Shown here piece by piece: positions 1-6,201 of a stretch of 13,859 nucleotides of DNA. The stretch covers positions 1-13,859 of the forward strand of contig JBOGEN010000207.1 of NCBI GenBank assembly GCA_050743265.1. Direction: 5' to 3'. Numbering within the stretch: the first letter of the stretch is position 1; the number at the start of each line of letters is the position of its first letter. The translations under genes and the position numbers were made by a program. The notes below the pieces were generated by a model. That model ran no database searches and was not told where the DNA came from. It was given only the letters and a program-made list of their open reading frames with translations. The stretch comes from JBOGEN01 sp050743265. Lineage in GTDB: Bacteria > Actinomycetota > Actinomycetes > JBOGEN01.

Positions 1-783
1 GTCGCGACGGCCGCGTGCCGCGCAGGCTGCCGGGTCACCGTGGTGGAGGCCGGGGAGGCCCCGCTCGGCGCCGCGTTGTCGGCGGACGTCGGCCGCCTCA
101 CCCTGCCCTGGTACGCCGACGCGGGAGCCGACCTCCGGCTCGGGGCGACGGTGGCGGACGTGGTGCCGGGACGGCTGCACCTCGCCTCCGGGGAGGAGGT
201 CGGGTTCGACGTCGCCGTGGTGGGCGTCGGCGTGCGTCCGGCGACCGCGTGGCTGGACGGCTCCCCGGTGCCGCGGGACGGGCGCGGCGCCGTGCTCGTC
301 GACGCAGGGCTCCGCACCGACCTGCCTGGCGTGTACGCGGCGGGGGACTGCCTCACCTATCCCTCGACGCGGTACGGCCGCCGGATGCGCGTCGAGCACT
401 GGGACCACGCCTTGCGTACGCCCGACATCGCCGTTGCGAGTCTGCTCGGTGACCTGCGGGGGAGCACGCCCCGTGACGGGGCCGGTGACGGGGCCGACAC
501 GTACGACCCCGTTCCGTACGTCTGGTCGGAGCAGTTCGGCCGCATGGTGCAGTACGCCGGAGCGCCCCTGGACGGGACGCGCGAGGTGTGGCGCGGCGAC
601 CCGGCAGCGGGCCCCTGGGCACTGTGCTGGCTCGACGAGCACGACCGGCTCACCGCCGTGCTCACCGTCGACCGCCACCGCGACCTGGTGCAGGCGCGCC
701 GTCTCGCGGCGTCGGGGAGGCCGGTCGACCCGGCCCGGCTGGCCGACACCGACGTCCCGGTCAAGGCGGCCGTGCGCGGGTGA
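1..783 (+). CDS. FAD/NAD(P)-dependent oxidoreductase, ferredoxin reductase type (5' end missing)
   Basis: The reading frame is open from the first base and ends at TGA 781-783, so this is the C-terminal 260 residues of a longer protein. It opens inside the NAD(P)H-binding Rossmann domain (a VTVVEAG strand with an acidic end, then a PLGAAL helix). It continues with the DVAVVGVGVRPAT segment and the FAD-binding motif VYAAGDC at about residues 111-117. The last 120 residues (VEHWDHALRTPDIA, then VPYVWSEQFG) match the C-terminal dimerisation domain of rubredoxin/putidaredoxin-type reductases. The family moves electrons from NAD(P)H to a small iron-sulphur protein in the cytoplasm; the partner cannot be told from this window. 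A glycine/aspartate-rich stretch (DGAGDGAD) arises from a 12-bp tandem duplication and probably lies in a loop. The next gene follows by 0 or 33 nt, so they are probably co-transcribed. Family call is firm; physiological role unknown. Confidence 0.9.
   Translation, partial: VATAACRAGCRVTVVEAGEAPLGAALSADVGRLTLPWYADAGADLRLGATVADVVPGRLHLASGEEVGFDVAVVGVGVRPATAWLDGSPVPRDGRGAVLVDAGLRTDLPGVYAAGDCLTYPSTRYGRRMRVEHWDHALRTPDIAVASLLGDLRGSTPRDGAGDGADTYDPVPYVWSEQFGRMVQYAGAPLDGTREVWRGDPAAGPWALCWLDEHDRLTAVLTVDRHRDLVQARRLAASGRPVDPARLADTDVPVKAAVRG
473..496 (+). repeat. 12-bp perfect tandem duplication inside the oxidoreductase gene
   Basis: The 12-mer GTGACGGGGCCG occurs twice back to back (473-484 and 485-496). 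It is a multiple of three, keeps the frame, and adds a DGAG-DGAD stretch to the protein. It looks like replication slippage in a surface loop. Confidence 0.8.
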
Positions 784-816
784 GTGCCCCCGGCGGCCCC
801 GTGGCAGGGTGGGAGG

Positions 817-1182
817 GTGAGCGACATCGACGAGAAGACCGAGGTGCACGTCGGCGCGTGGCTGTCCCTCCCGGAGGTCGCCGAGTCCCTCGGGATCGCG
901 GTGACCCAGGTACGCCAGCTGCTGCGCGACCGCAACCTCCTGGCCGTCCGTCGCGGGGAGCGCCGCACCCTGCAGGTGCCCGCCCTCTTCGTCCAGGACG
1001 GCAAGCCGGTCAAGGGGCTCGCCGGCACGCTCACCCTGCTCGCGGACTCCGGATACGACGAGGCCGAGGCCCTGCGCTGGCTGTTCACCCCGGACGACTC
1101 GCTGCCGGGCACCCCGGCCCAGGCACTCGCCGAGAACCGCGGGACCGAAGTGCGGCGTCGGGCGCAGGCGCTGGGGTTCTGA
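817..1182 (+). CDS. Rv2175c-family winged-helix DNA-binding protein
   Basis: The 121-residue product resembles Mycobacterium tuberculosis Rv2175c, a small winged-helix DNA-binding protein known as a substrate of the kinase PknL. Visible features are a helix-turn-helix (LSLPEVAESLGIAVTQVRQL, about residues 15-34), a basic wing (LLAVRRGERRTLQVPA), the GKPVKGLAGTLTLL segment, the family hallmark LRWLFTPDDSL, and a C-terminal EVRRRAQALGF like the end of Rv2175c. The frame is open back to a GTG at 784. I prefer GTG 817 because an AGGG element ends 7 nt before it, and because the extra 11 residues (PPAAPWQGGR) look untranslated. Its stop lies 2 nt before the thiE start. The target genes are unknown; its place upstream of thiE and the cyclase genes makes a local regulatory role possible but unproven. 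Confidence 0.87.
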   Translation: MSDIDEKTEVHVGAWLSLPEVAESLGIAVTQVRQLLRDRNLLAVRRGERRTLQVPALFVQDGKPVKGLAGTLTLLADSGYDEAEALRWLFTPDDSLPGTPAQALAENRGTEVRRRAQALGF

Positions 1183-1184
1183 GC

Positions 1185-1859
1185 GTGGCCGGTGACCGGT
1201 CGAGCGGGCCCGCGTTGCGCGACAGGCTGGCCGACGCCCGCCTGTACCTGTGCACGGACGCCCGTGAGCGGCAGGGCGACCTCGCCGAGTTCCTCGACGC
1301 GGTGCTCGCGCACGGTGTCGACATCGTCCAGCTCCGGCAGAAGGGGCTCGAAGCGCGGGACGAGATGCGCCACCTCGACGTGTTCGCGGACGCGTGCGCG
1401 CGGCACGGCGCGCTGCTCGCCGTGAACGACCGCGCCGACGTGGCCCACGCGGTGGGGGCCGACGTGCTCCACCTGGGCCAGGACGACCTGCCCGTCCCGG
1501 CCGCGCGTGCGGTCGTCGGGCCCGAGATGCTGGTCGGCCGCTCGACCCACGACGTCCCGCAGGTCGACGCGGCCGTGGCCGAGGACGGCGTCGACTACTT
1601 CTGCGTCGGTCCCACGTGGACCACGCCGACGAAACCGGGCCGTCCGGCCGCCGGCCCTGACCTGCTCGCCCACGCGGCGGGGCTGCGGACGAACCGTCCC
1701 TGGTTCGCCATCGGCGGGATCGACCACGACACCCTGGACGAGGTGCTCGCCCGGGGCGCCCGGCGTGCGGTCGTGGTCCGCGTGATCACCGAGGCCGACG
1801 ACCCGGGGGAGGCCGCAGCCCGGCTGGCAGCGCGCCTGCGCGAGGCCGGCTCTGCCTGA
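1185..1859 (+). CDS. thiE: Thiamine phosphate synthase (ThiE)
   Basis: The enzyme joins hydroxymethylpyrimidine diphosphate to the thiazole phosphate to give thiamine monophosphate, in the cytoplasm. The 224-residue length suits this TIM-barrel family. Family motifs appear in order: LYLCTD at the N-terminus, the diphosphate-binding QLRQK (residues 49-53), NDRADVA (81-87), HLGQDDLP (96-103), GRSTH, GPTWTTPTKPG (142-152), and the phosphate-binding FAIGGI near 173-178. The usual form of the penultimate motif is GPIFPT-TKPG, so TWT replaces the common residues, but the TPTKPG core is kept. GTG 1185 is chosen because it comes 2 nt after the previous stop and gives a normal N-terminus; the open frame reaches far upstream, but that part is out-of-frame composition. 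No TPP riboswitch core (CTGATGAG) is seen upstream, so any thiamine control must lie elsewhere. Confidence 0.94.
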   Translation: MAGDRSSGPALRDRLADARLYLCTDARERQGDLAEFLDAVLAHGVDIVQLRQKGLEARDEMRHLDVFADACARHGALLAVNDRADVAHAVGADVLHLGQDDLPVPAARAVVGPEMLVGRSTHDVPQVDAAVAEDGVDYFCVGPTWTTPTKPGRPAAGPDLLAHAAGLRTNRPWFAIGGIDHDTLDEVLARGARRAVVVRVITEADDPGEAAARLAARLREAGSA

Positions 1860-1876
1860 CGCCGGCTCTGCCTGAC
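1845..1876 (+). repeat. 16-bp perfect tandem duplication across the thiE stop codon
   Basis: GCCGGCTCTGCCTGAC is present at 1845-1860 and again at 1861-1876, followed by a partial third GCCGG. The first copy contains the thiE stop (TGA 1857-1859); the second makes up most of the spacer before crtYc. It lengthens the intergenic gap without changing either protein. Confidence 0.85.
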
Positions 1877-1885
1877 GCCGGGACA

Positions 1886-2233
1886 ATGCCGGGTGTGACG
1901 TTCGCCTACCTCGGTGTGCTCGGCCTCTGCCTGCTCGCCACGCTGCCGCTCGAGCTCTGGCTCGGGGTGCGCGTGTACGCCCGGTGGCGGCGGTTCGCGC
2001 TCTCGTTGCTGCCGGTCGTGCCGGTGTTCGTGGCCTGGGACGCGTACGCGATCGCGCACGGCCACTGGCGTTTCGACCGCGACCAGACCCTCGGGGTGCG
2101 GATGCCCGGCGGCATCCCGGTCGAGGAGATCCTGTTCTTCTGCGTGGTCCCGCTGTGCGCGGTGATGACGCTGGAGGCCGTCCGGGTGGTCCGTGGCTGG
2201 CGGGTGGGAGACGAACGGACGAGCGCGCGGTGA
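1886..2233 (+). CDS. crtYc: Lycopene cyclase, first membrane subunit (CrtYc type)
   Basis: This 115-residue membrane protein is one half of the heterodimeric carotenoid cyclase found in actinobacteria (named CrtYc, CrtYe, CrtYg or LbtA in different genera). It folds the end of lycopene into an ionone ring at the membrane. Three hydrophobic segments are visible (about residues 6-22, 37-53 and 81-100). The family motifs WDAYAIAHGHWRF (51-63) and PVEEILFF (78-85) are both present. ATG 1886 has a weak GGGA ribosome site; GTG 1895, three codons later, is an equally plausible start. The stop overlaps the next start as GTGA, which implies translational coupling of the two subunits. It is read in the same direction as thiE, 26 nt downstream, and against crtE-crtI-crtB. 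Sequence alone does not separate beta-, gamma- or epsilon-ring formation, or C40 from C50 substrates. Confidence 0.9.
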   Translation: MPGVTFAYLGVLGLCLLATLPLELWLGVRVYARWRRFALSLLPVVPVFVAWDAYAIAHGHWRFDRDQTLGVRMPGGIPVEEILFFCVVPLCAVMTLEAVRVVRGWRVGDERTSAR

Positions 2234-2532
2234 GCTACACCGCACTCGCCCTCCTCGCCGTCGCGGTCACGCTCGCCCTCGACCTCGTGCTGCTGCGCAC
2301 CCGGCTGCTCGCCCGGCGCGCGTTCTGGGTGGCCTACGCGATCGTGCTCGGCTTCCAGCTGCTCGTGAACGGCTGGCTCACCGGGCGCGACGTCGTCACG
2401 TACGACGAGGGGACGGTGGTGGGCCTGCGCGTCGCGTACGCGCCGGTCGAGGACCTGCTGTTCGGCTTCGCCCTCGTCGTGCAGACGCTGGCCTGGTGGG
2501 TGTGGTGGGGACGCCGAGGCGTCCAGCGCTGA
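2230..2532 (+). CDS. crtYd: Lycopene cyclase, second membrane subunit (CrtYd type)
   Basis: The 100-residue product is the partner subunit of the heterodimeric cyclase. It has three hydrophobic stretches (about 4-22, 31-46 and 76-93), a NGWLTGRDVVTYD loop (47-59), and the second copy of the family's acidic motif, PVEDLLFGF (72-80), which matches PVEEILFF in the first subunit. The start GTG 2230 overlaps the stop of the first subunit by 4 nt (GTGA). The two chains are probably made in equal amounts and assemble as an active-site pair in the cytoplasmic membrane. The gene ends 6 nt before the convergent end of crtB, leaving no room for separate terminators. The ring type cannot be read from the sequence. 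Confidence 0.9.
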   Translation: MSYTALALLAVAVTLALDLVLLRTRLLARRAFWVAYAIVLGFQLLVNGWLTGRDVVTYDEGTVVGLRVAYAPVEDLLFGFALVVQTLAWWVWWGRRGVQR

Positions 2533-2538
2533 GCGGGG

Positions 2539-3474
2539 TCACCCGGCCGGGGCCACCCGCATGCGCCAGGCGCGGCGGGCCCGGACGATTGCCGGGGCGG
2601 CGACCCGCAGCCGGCGGCTCACCGGGACGGAGACCCGACGGTCCAGCACCGCGTACCCGCTGCGCTCCACCTCGTCGAGGATCGCGCTGTACAGGGTGAA
2701 CGCGGTGGCGATGCACGCCTGGCTGGACGGGTGCAGCATCGCGATGCCTGGACGTGCCCGGGCGTAGAGCGCGCGGGTGCGGGCGACCTCGAACGCGAGC
2801 AGGTCCCGCAAACGGGAGGACGGACGGCCCGCGGCCAGGTCCGCCCGCTCCACCTCGAACGCCGCGAGGTCCTCCAGCGGCAGGTAGACCCGGCCGCGTC
2901 GCAGGTCCTCGCCGACGTCGCGGATGAAGTTCGTGAGCTGGAACGCGACGCCGAGGTCGCGCGCCCGCGCGTACGCCTCGTCGGTGGTCGGCCCCAGGAT
3001 GGGTGTCATCTGCAGGCCGATGGCTGCCGCCGAGCCCTCCATGTACCCGGCGAGGTCGGCGTACGTGGGGTACGCGTCGACGGTGAGGTCCATCCGCATC
3101 GAGCGCAGGAACGCCTCGACGTGCGCGTGCGGCACGTCCCAGGTGCGGACGGTGTGCACCAGGGCAAGCCCGACGGGGTCCGCGCTGGCACCGGTCCGCA
3201 GGTCGGCGAGGATCCGCTCGCCCCACCGGGCCAGCTCGTGGGCCCGCGCGGCCGGGCAGCGACCGTCGAAGGCGTCCACGATCTCGTCGGCGTACCGGGC
3301 GAAGCCGTAGAGCGCGTGCACGTACGGGCGCTTGCCGGGCGGCAGCAGCATCGTGGCGAGGTAGTAGGTGCGCCCGTGCGCGGCATGCAGCGCGCGGCAC
3401 CGTGCGTACGAGTCCCGGAGCGCCGGGTCGGTGATGCCGGCGGCATCGAGGTCGCGGGCCCCGCCGCGCGTCAT
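2539..3474 (-). CDS. crtB: Phytoene synthase (CrtB)
   Basis: The enzyme condenses two GGPP molecules head to head into 15-cis-phytoene, the first committed carotenoid step. The 311-residue length is normal for bacterial CrtB. Both Mg-diphosphate-binding aspartate motifs are intact: DEIVD at 63-67, preceded by YGFARYA, and DVGED at 186-190 within the classic signature FQLTNFIRDVGEDLRRGRVY. The ATG at 3474 overlaps the crtI stop (ATGA, 3471-3474), so crtB is probably translated by coupling to crtI. It is the last gene of the crtE-crtI-crtB unit and runs almost into crtYd. The C-terminal R/A-rich tail after about residue 280 is typical of actinobacterial versions. Squalene synthase is unlikely, because the neighbours are all carotenoid genes. 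Confidence 0.95.
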   Translation of the reverse strand: MTRGGARDLDAAGITDPALRDSYARCRALHAAHGRTYYLATMLLPPGKRPYVHALYGFARYADEIVDAFDGRCPAARAHELARWGERILADLRTGASADPVGLALVHTVRTWDVPHAHVEAFLRSMRMDLTVDAYPTYADLAGYMEGSAAAIGLQMTPILGPTTDEAYARARDLGVAFQLTNFIRDVGEDLRRGRVYLPLEDLAAFEVERADLAAGRPSSRLRDLLAFEVARTRALYARARPGIAMLHPSSQACIATAFTLYSAILDEVERSGYAVLDRRVSVPVSRRLRVAAPAIVRARRAWRMRVAPAG

Positions 3475-4958
3475 CGCTGCCTGCCGGCTCGTCGAGGCGG
3501 CCCGGTGACCCGCTCGGCCGCGAGCCGGCCACTCAGCAGCACCATCGGGACGCCGACGCCGGGTTGCGTGCCCGACCCGGTGAACACGACGTTCTCGCCC
3601 CAGACGTTGCGTGGCCGGAAAGGGCCGGACTGGCCGAACGTGTGGGCCAGCGCGAAGGGCGTCCCGGCGGCCATGCCACGCGCCTGCCAGTCCAGCGGGG
3701 TGGTGACCGACTCCACCTCGACCGCGTCGTCGAAGCCCACGTACCCCGCGCGCTCGAGTGTGCCGACCACCTCGTCGCGGTACGGCCCGCGGCGCCGGGT
3801 CCAGTCGAGCGGCGCGCGCAGGTTGGGCGTGGGGAAGAGCGCGGAGTACGTCGCGCGACCCTCCGGGGCGAGGCTCGCGTCCGTCCGCGTCGCGGAGGAG
3901 ACGAGGAACGACGGGTCGCTCATCAGCCGGCCGGCGTCGACGACCTCGTGGAACGTCCGATGCCACGCACGCCCGACGTGGACGTTGTGGTGCGCGATCC
4001 GCCGGTAGCGGGCCCGCGACCCGGCGAGCAGCAGGAAGCACGAGGGGGAGTAGCGCACGGGTCTGCGCAGAGGGTGACCGAGCAGGCGGCTCCGGGCCAC
4101 CGGGAGGTCCGGGTTGAGCACGAGCACGTCGCAGGGAACGCGGTCGCCGTCCGCCGTCCGCACCGCCTGCGCGCGGTCGCCGGACGTCTCGACGTCCACG
4201 ACCTCCGTGCCGTACCGGAACGTCACGCCGTGCTTCGCCGCCGCACCGGCGAGCCCCTGCGGCACGGCGTGCATGCCGCCGACCGGGAAGTACACGCCCG
4301 CCACCGTGTCCATGTACGCGATCACGGCGTACAGCGCGAGGGCGCGGTGCGGGGGGAGGCCCGCGTACATGGACTGGAACGTGAACACCCGCCGGGTACG
4401 CGGGTCGGCGAGGAACCGGTGCGCCACCGTGGAGAGCCGCCGGAACCCGCCCATCGCGACGAGGCGACCCAGGTTCGGGGTGACGAGGTCGAACGGAGAG
4501 TCGAGGTTGCGCTCGATGAAGTCGGCCATCTCCAGCCGGTACAGCTGCGCTGCGTACGCGACGAACCGGCGGTACCCGTCCGCCTCGGCCGGACCGCACA
4601 CCCGGGACACCTCCGCGGCCATCGCGTCCACGTCGGCGTGGACGTCGAGCGTCGACCCGTCAGGGAACCAGGCCCGGTACGCGGGGTCGAGGCGGCGCAG
4701 GTCGAGCCAGTCCTCGAGCCGCTCGTCCACCGCGGCGAGCGCGTCCGCGATGAGGCCGGGCATCGTGAGCACGGTCGGGCCGGTGTCGAACGTGTAGCCG
4801 TCCGCGTGCAGGACCCCCGCCCGCCCGCCGGGGACGTCCGCCCGCTCGAGGACGGTGACCTCACGCCCGGCCGCGGCGAGTCGCAGCGCGGCCGAGAGCC
4901 CGCCGAGGCCCGCGCCGACGACGACCACGCGGTCGGTCGGCCCGGTGACCGTACGCAT
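3471..4958 (-). CDS. crtI: Phytoene desaturase (CrtI)
   Basis: This FAD enzyme carries out the successive desaturations of phytoene to lycopene on the membrane surface. With ATG 4958 it has 495 residues, the usual CrtI length. It starts with the dinucleotide-binding fold VVVVGAGLGGLSAAL (GAGLGG at 15-20), followed by the acidic LER and then PGGRAG. The DGYTFDTGPTVLTMPG segment follows. It ends with the CrtI C-terminal signature GSGTQPGVGVPMVLLSGRLAAE. The open frame extends to 5045, but that part overlaps crtE; a GAGG element 8 nt upstream decides for ATG 4958. The gap to crtE is 19 nt and the overlap with crtB is 4 nt, so the three form one operon. The number of desaturation steps (neurosporene or lycopene) is not readable, but the cyclase next door favours lycopene. 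Confidence 0.95.
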   Translation of the reverse strand: MRTVTGPTDRVVVVGAGLGGLSAALRLAAAGREVTVLERADVPGGRAGVLHADGYTFDTGPTVLTMPGLIADALAAVDERLEDWLDLRRLDPAYRAWFPDGSTLDVHADVDAMAAEVSRVCGPAEADGYRRFVAYAAQLYRLEMADFIERNLDSPFDLVTPNLGRLVAMGGFRRLSTVAHRFLADPRTRRVFTFQSMYAGLPPHRALALYAVIAYMDTVAGVYFPVGGMHAVPQGLAGAAAKHGVTFRYGTEVVDVETSGDRAQAVRTADGDRVPCDVLVLNPDLPVARSRLLGHPLRRPVRYSPSCFLLLAGSRARYRRIAHHNVHVGRAWHRTFHEVVDAGRLMSDPSFLVSSATRTDASLAPEGRATYSALFPTPNLRAPLDWTRRRGPYRDEVVGTLERAGYVGFDDAVEVESVTTPLDWQARGMAAGTPFALAHTFGQSGPFRPRNVWGENVVFTGSGTQPGVGVPMVLLSGRLAAERVTGPPRRAGRQR

Positions 4959-4966
4959 CCGCAGGA

Positions 4967-4970
4967 CCTC
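4967..4970 (-). promoter_or_regulatory. Ribosome binding site that fixes the crtI start
   Basis: On the minus strand GAGG lies 8 nt before ATG 4958, in the 19-nt gap between crtE and crtI. It supports this start over upstream in-frame ATG/GTG codons that would overlap crtE. Confidence 0.55.
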
Positions 4971-4977
4971 AGCCGCC

Positions 4978-6090
4978 TCAGTCGCGGCGCGAGGTGGCCG
5001 CGACGGCGAGCGCGGCCAGCACGCCGCGCGCCGGCTCCGCGACATCGCCGGCCTGCAGGGCGGCCTCGGCCTGGTCCGCCAGCCGGGCGATCAACCCCTC
5101 GACATGGCTGAGGGCGCCGGTGGTGACGATGACGTCACGCAGCGCCTCCACCCCGTCGGTGCCGAGGTCCGGGTCACCCAGGCAGTCCCGCAGCACCGCC
5201 GACTGCACTGGGGTGGCGCGCTCCTCGGCCGTGCCGACGAGCACGGTGCGCTTGCCCTCACGCAGGTCGTCGCCGGCCGGCTTGCCGGTCACCTGCGGGT
5301 CGCCGAACACCCCGAGCACGTCGTCCCGCAGCTGGAACGCCTCCCCGAGGGGCAGCCCGAACGCGGCGTACGTGGCGCGCAGCGGCTCGGGTGCCCCGGC
5401 CAGCGCGGCGCCCAGGTGCAGCGGCTGCTCGACGGAGTACTTCGCGCTCTTGAACCGCAGCACACGCATCGCCCGCTCGCTCGACCCGCCGCCACGGGCC
5501 TGCTCCACGAGGTCGAGGTACTGGCCGACCATGACCTCGGTCCGCATGAGGTCGAGCACGGGCTTGCCCCGGGCCAGGGACTCGGCCGGCAGACCGGAGG
5601 CGTAGTAGAGCTGGTCCGTCCACGCCAGCAGCAGGTCCCCGAGCAGGATCGCGGCACCCTCACCGAACCGGCCGGGGGACCCGAGCCAGCCCGACTCCTG
5701 GTGCATCGTGGCGAACCGGCAGTGCGCCGAGGGCTGCCCCCGGCGGGTGTCGCTGCCGTCCATCACGTCGTCGTGGACGAGGGCGCACGCCTGCAGCAGC
5801 TCGAGGGAGGCGGCCGCGGCCACCGCCTCGTCCCGCTCGGCCCCGCTCGCACCCCGCCAGGCCCAGTAGCAGAACGCCGGTCGCAGCCGCTTGCCCCCGG
5901 AGAGCAGGTCGCGCAGGGCGTCATTGAGCGCGTCGAGGTCCTCGCTGATCGCGTGCAGCAGGGGCTCCTGACGGGCGAGGAACGAGTCCAGGGCCTTCTG
6001 CACCCGGGCGTGCAGGTCCTCGACGTGCAGCGGTGACGCGGCCCCCCCTCGGCGGGAGCCGGGCGGGCTCGGGGAACCGTCGGCGGTCAC
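4978..6090 (-). CDS. crtE: Polyprenyl (geranylgeranyl) diphosphate synthase (CrtE / IdsA type)
   Basis: The enzyme elongates allylic diphosphates with IPP, here most likely to GGPP for CrtB. The 370-residue product has all trans-prenyltransferase marks: GGKRLRP at 65-71, the first aspartate-rich motif DDVMD at 107-111 followed by DTRRG, and the second DDVLGVFGD starting at 256. The residues just before the first motif are small (QACALVH), with no aromatic at the -4/-5 positions that limit farnesyl synthases, which fits a product longer than C15. GTG 6090 is chosen because a TACGCT hexamer lies 6 nt upstream and no ribosome site is seen, a leaderless arrangement; the first 20 residues are G/S/P-rich and may be disordered. 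It is first in crtE-crtI-crtB and divergent from metF, as idsA2 is from a metF-like gene in M. tuberculosis, so it may also serve general isoprenoid needs. Confidence 0.93.
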   Translation of the reverse strand: MTADGSPSPPGSRRGGAASPLHVEDLHARVQKALDSFLARQEPLLHAISEDLDALNDALRDLLSGGKRLRPAFCYWAWRGASGAERDEAVAAAASLELLQACALVHDDVMDGSDTRRGQPSAHCRFATMHQESGWLGSPGRFGEGAAILLGDLLLAWTDQLYYASGLPAESLARGKPVLDLMRTEVMVGQYLDLVEQARGGGSSERAMRVLRFKSAKYSVEQPLHLGAALAGAPEPLRATYAAFGLPLGEAFQLRDDVLGVFGDPQVTGKPAGDDLREGKRTVLVGTAEERATPVQSAVLRDCLGDPDLGTDGVEALRDVIVTTGALSHVEGLIARLADQAEAALQAGDVAEPARGVLAALAVAATSRRD

Positions 6091-6096
6091 GTGTGG

Positions 6097-6102
6097 AGCG
6101 TA
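6097..6102 (-). promoter_or_regulatory. Putative -10 element TACGCT of crtE (leaderless)
   Basis: Read on the minus strand, TACGCT fits the actinobacterial TAnnnT -10 pattern and ends 6 nt before GTG 6090. The transcript would begin at or next to the start codon. No Shine-Dalgarno sequence is seen. Confidence 0.5.
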
Positions 6103-6189
6103 GCCGGGCTGCGCGGCCCTAAACCGTGGCGCGTTCCCCCGGACGGGGAGCCTGCTCCTGCTCACCCGGAGTCGGACCGCCCCAGCCGG

Positions 6190-6195
6190 TAACCT
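6190..6195 (+). promoter_or_regulatory. Putative -10 element TAACCT of metF (leaderless)
   Basis: TAACCT ends 6 nt before ATG 6202, the spacing expected when transcription starts on the A of the start codon. The intervening CGGCCC has no ribosome-binding character. Confidence 0.5.
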
Positions 6196-6201
6196 CGGCC
6201 C

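Larger units (their letters stand above)
6091..6201. promoter_or_regulatory. Divergent crtE / metF promoter region
   Basis: This 111-nt gap drives crtE to the left and metF to the right. Each start codon has a TAnnnT hexamer exactly 6 nt before it: TACGCT for crtE and TAACCT for metF. I see no convincing TTGACA-like -35 on either side. A perfect inverted repeat GGAGC-CT-GCTCC lies at 6147-6158 between the two promoters and could be an operator, though such short palindromes are common at this GC content. Confidence 0.5.

Noticed and set aside
1100..1200. TPP riboswitch upstream of thiE
   Set aside because: The conserved CTGATGAG core is absent and thiE begins 2 nt after the previous gene.
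357..1886. Minus-strand open frame of 509 codons opposite thiE and the oxidoreductase
   Set aside because: Antisense to three well-supported genes and without recognisable motifs.
2533..2560. Terminator-like GC repeats after crtYd
   Set aside because: GGGTCACCC and GGCCGGGGCC have loops too small or no T tract; they are ordinary GC-rich sequence in the crtB end.
3475..4599. Long minus-strand extension of the crtB frame (686 codons in total)
   Set aside because: It overlaps crtI in another frame, is rich in R/P/G and shows no family motif; it is a high-GC shadow with the real start at 3474.
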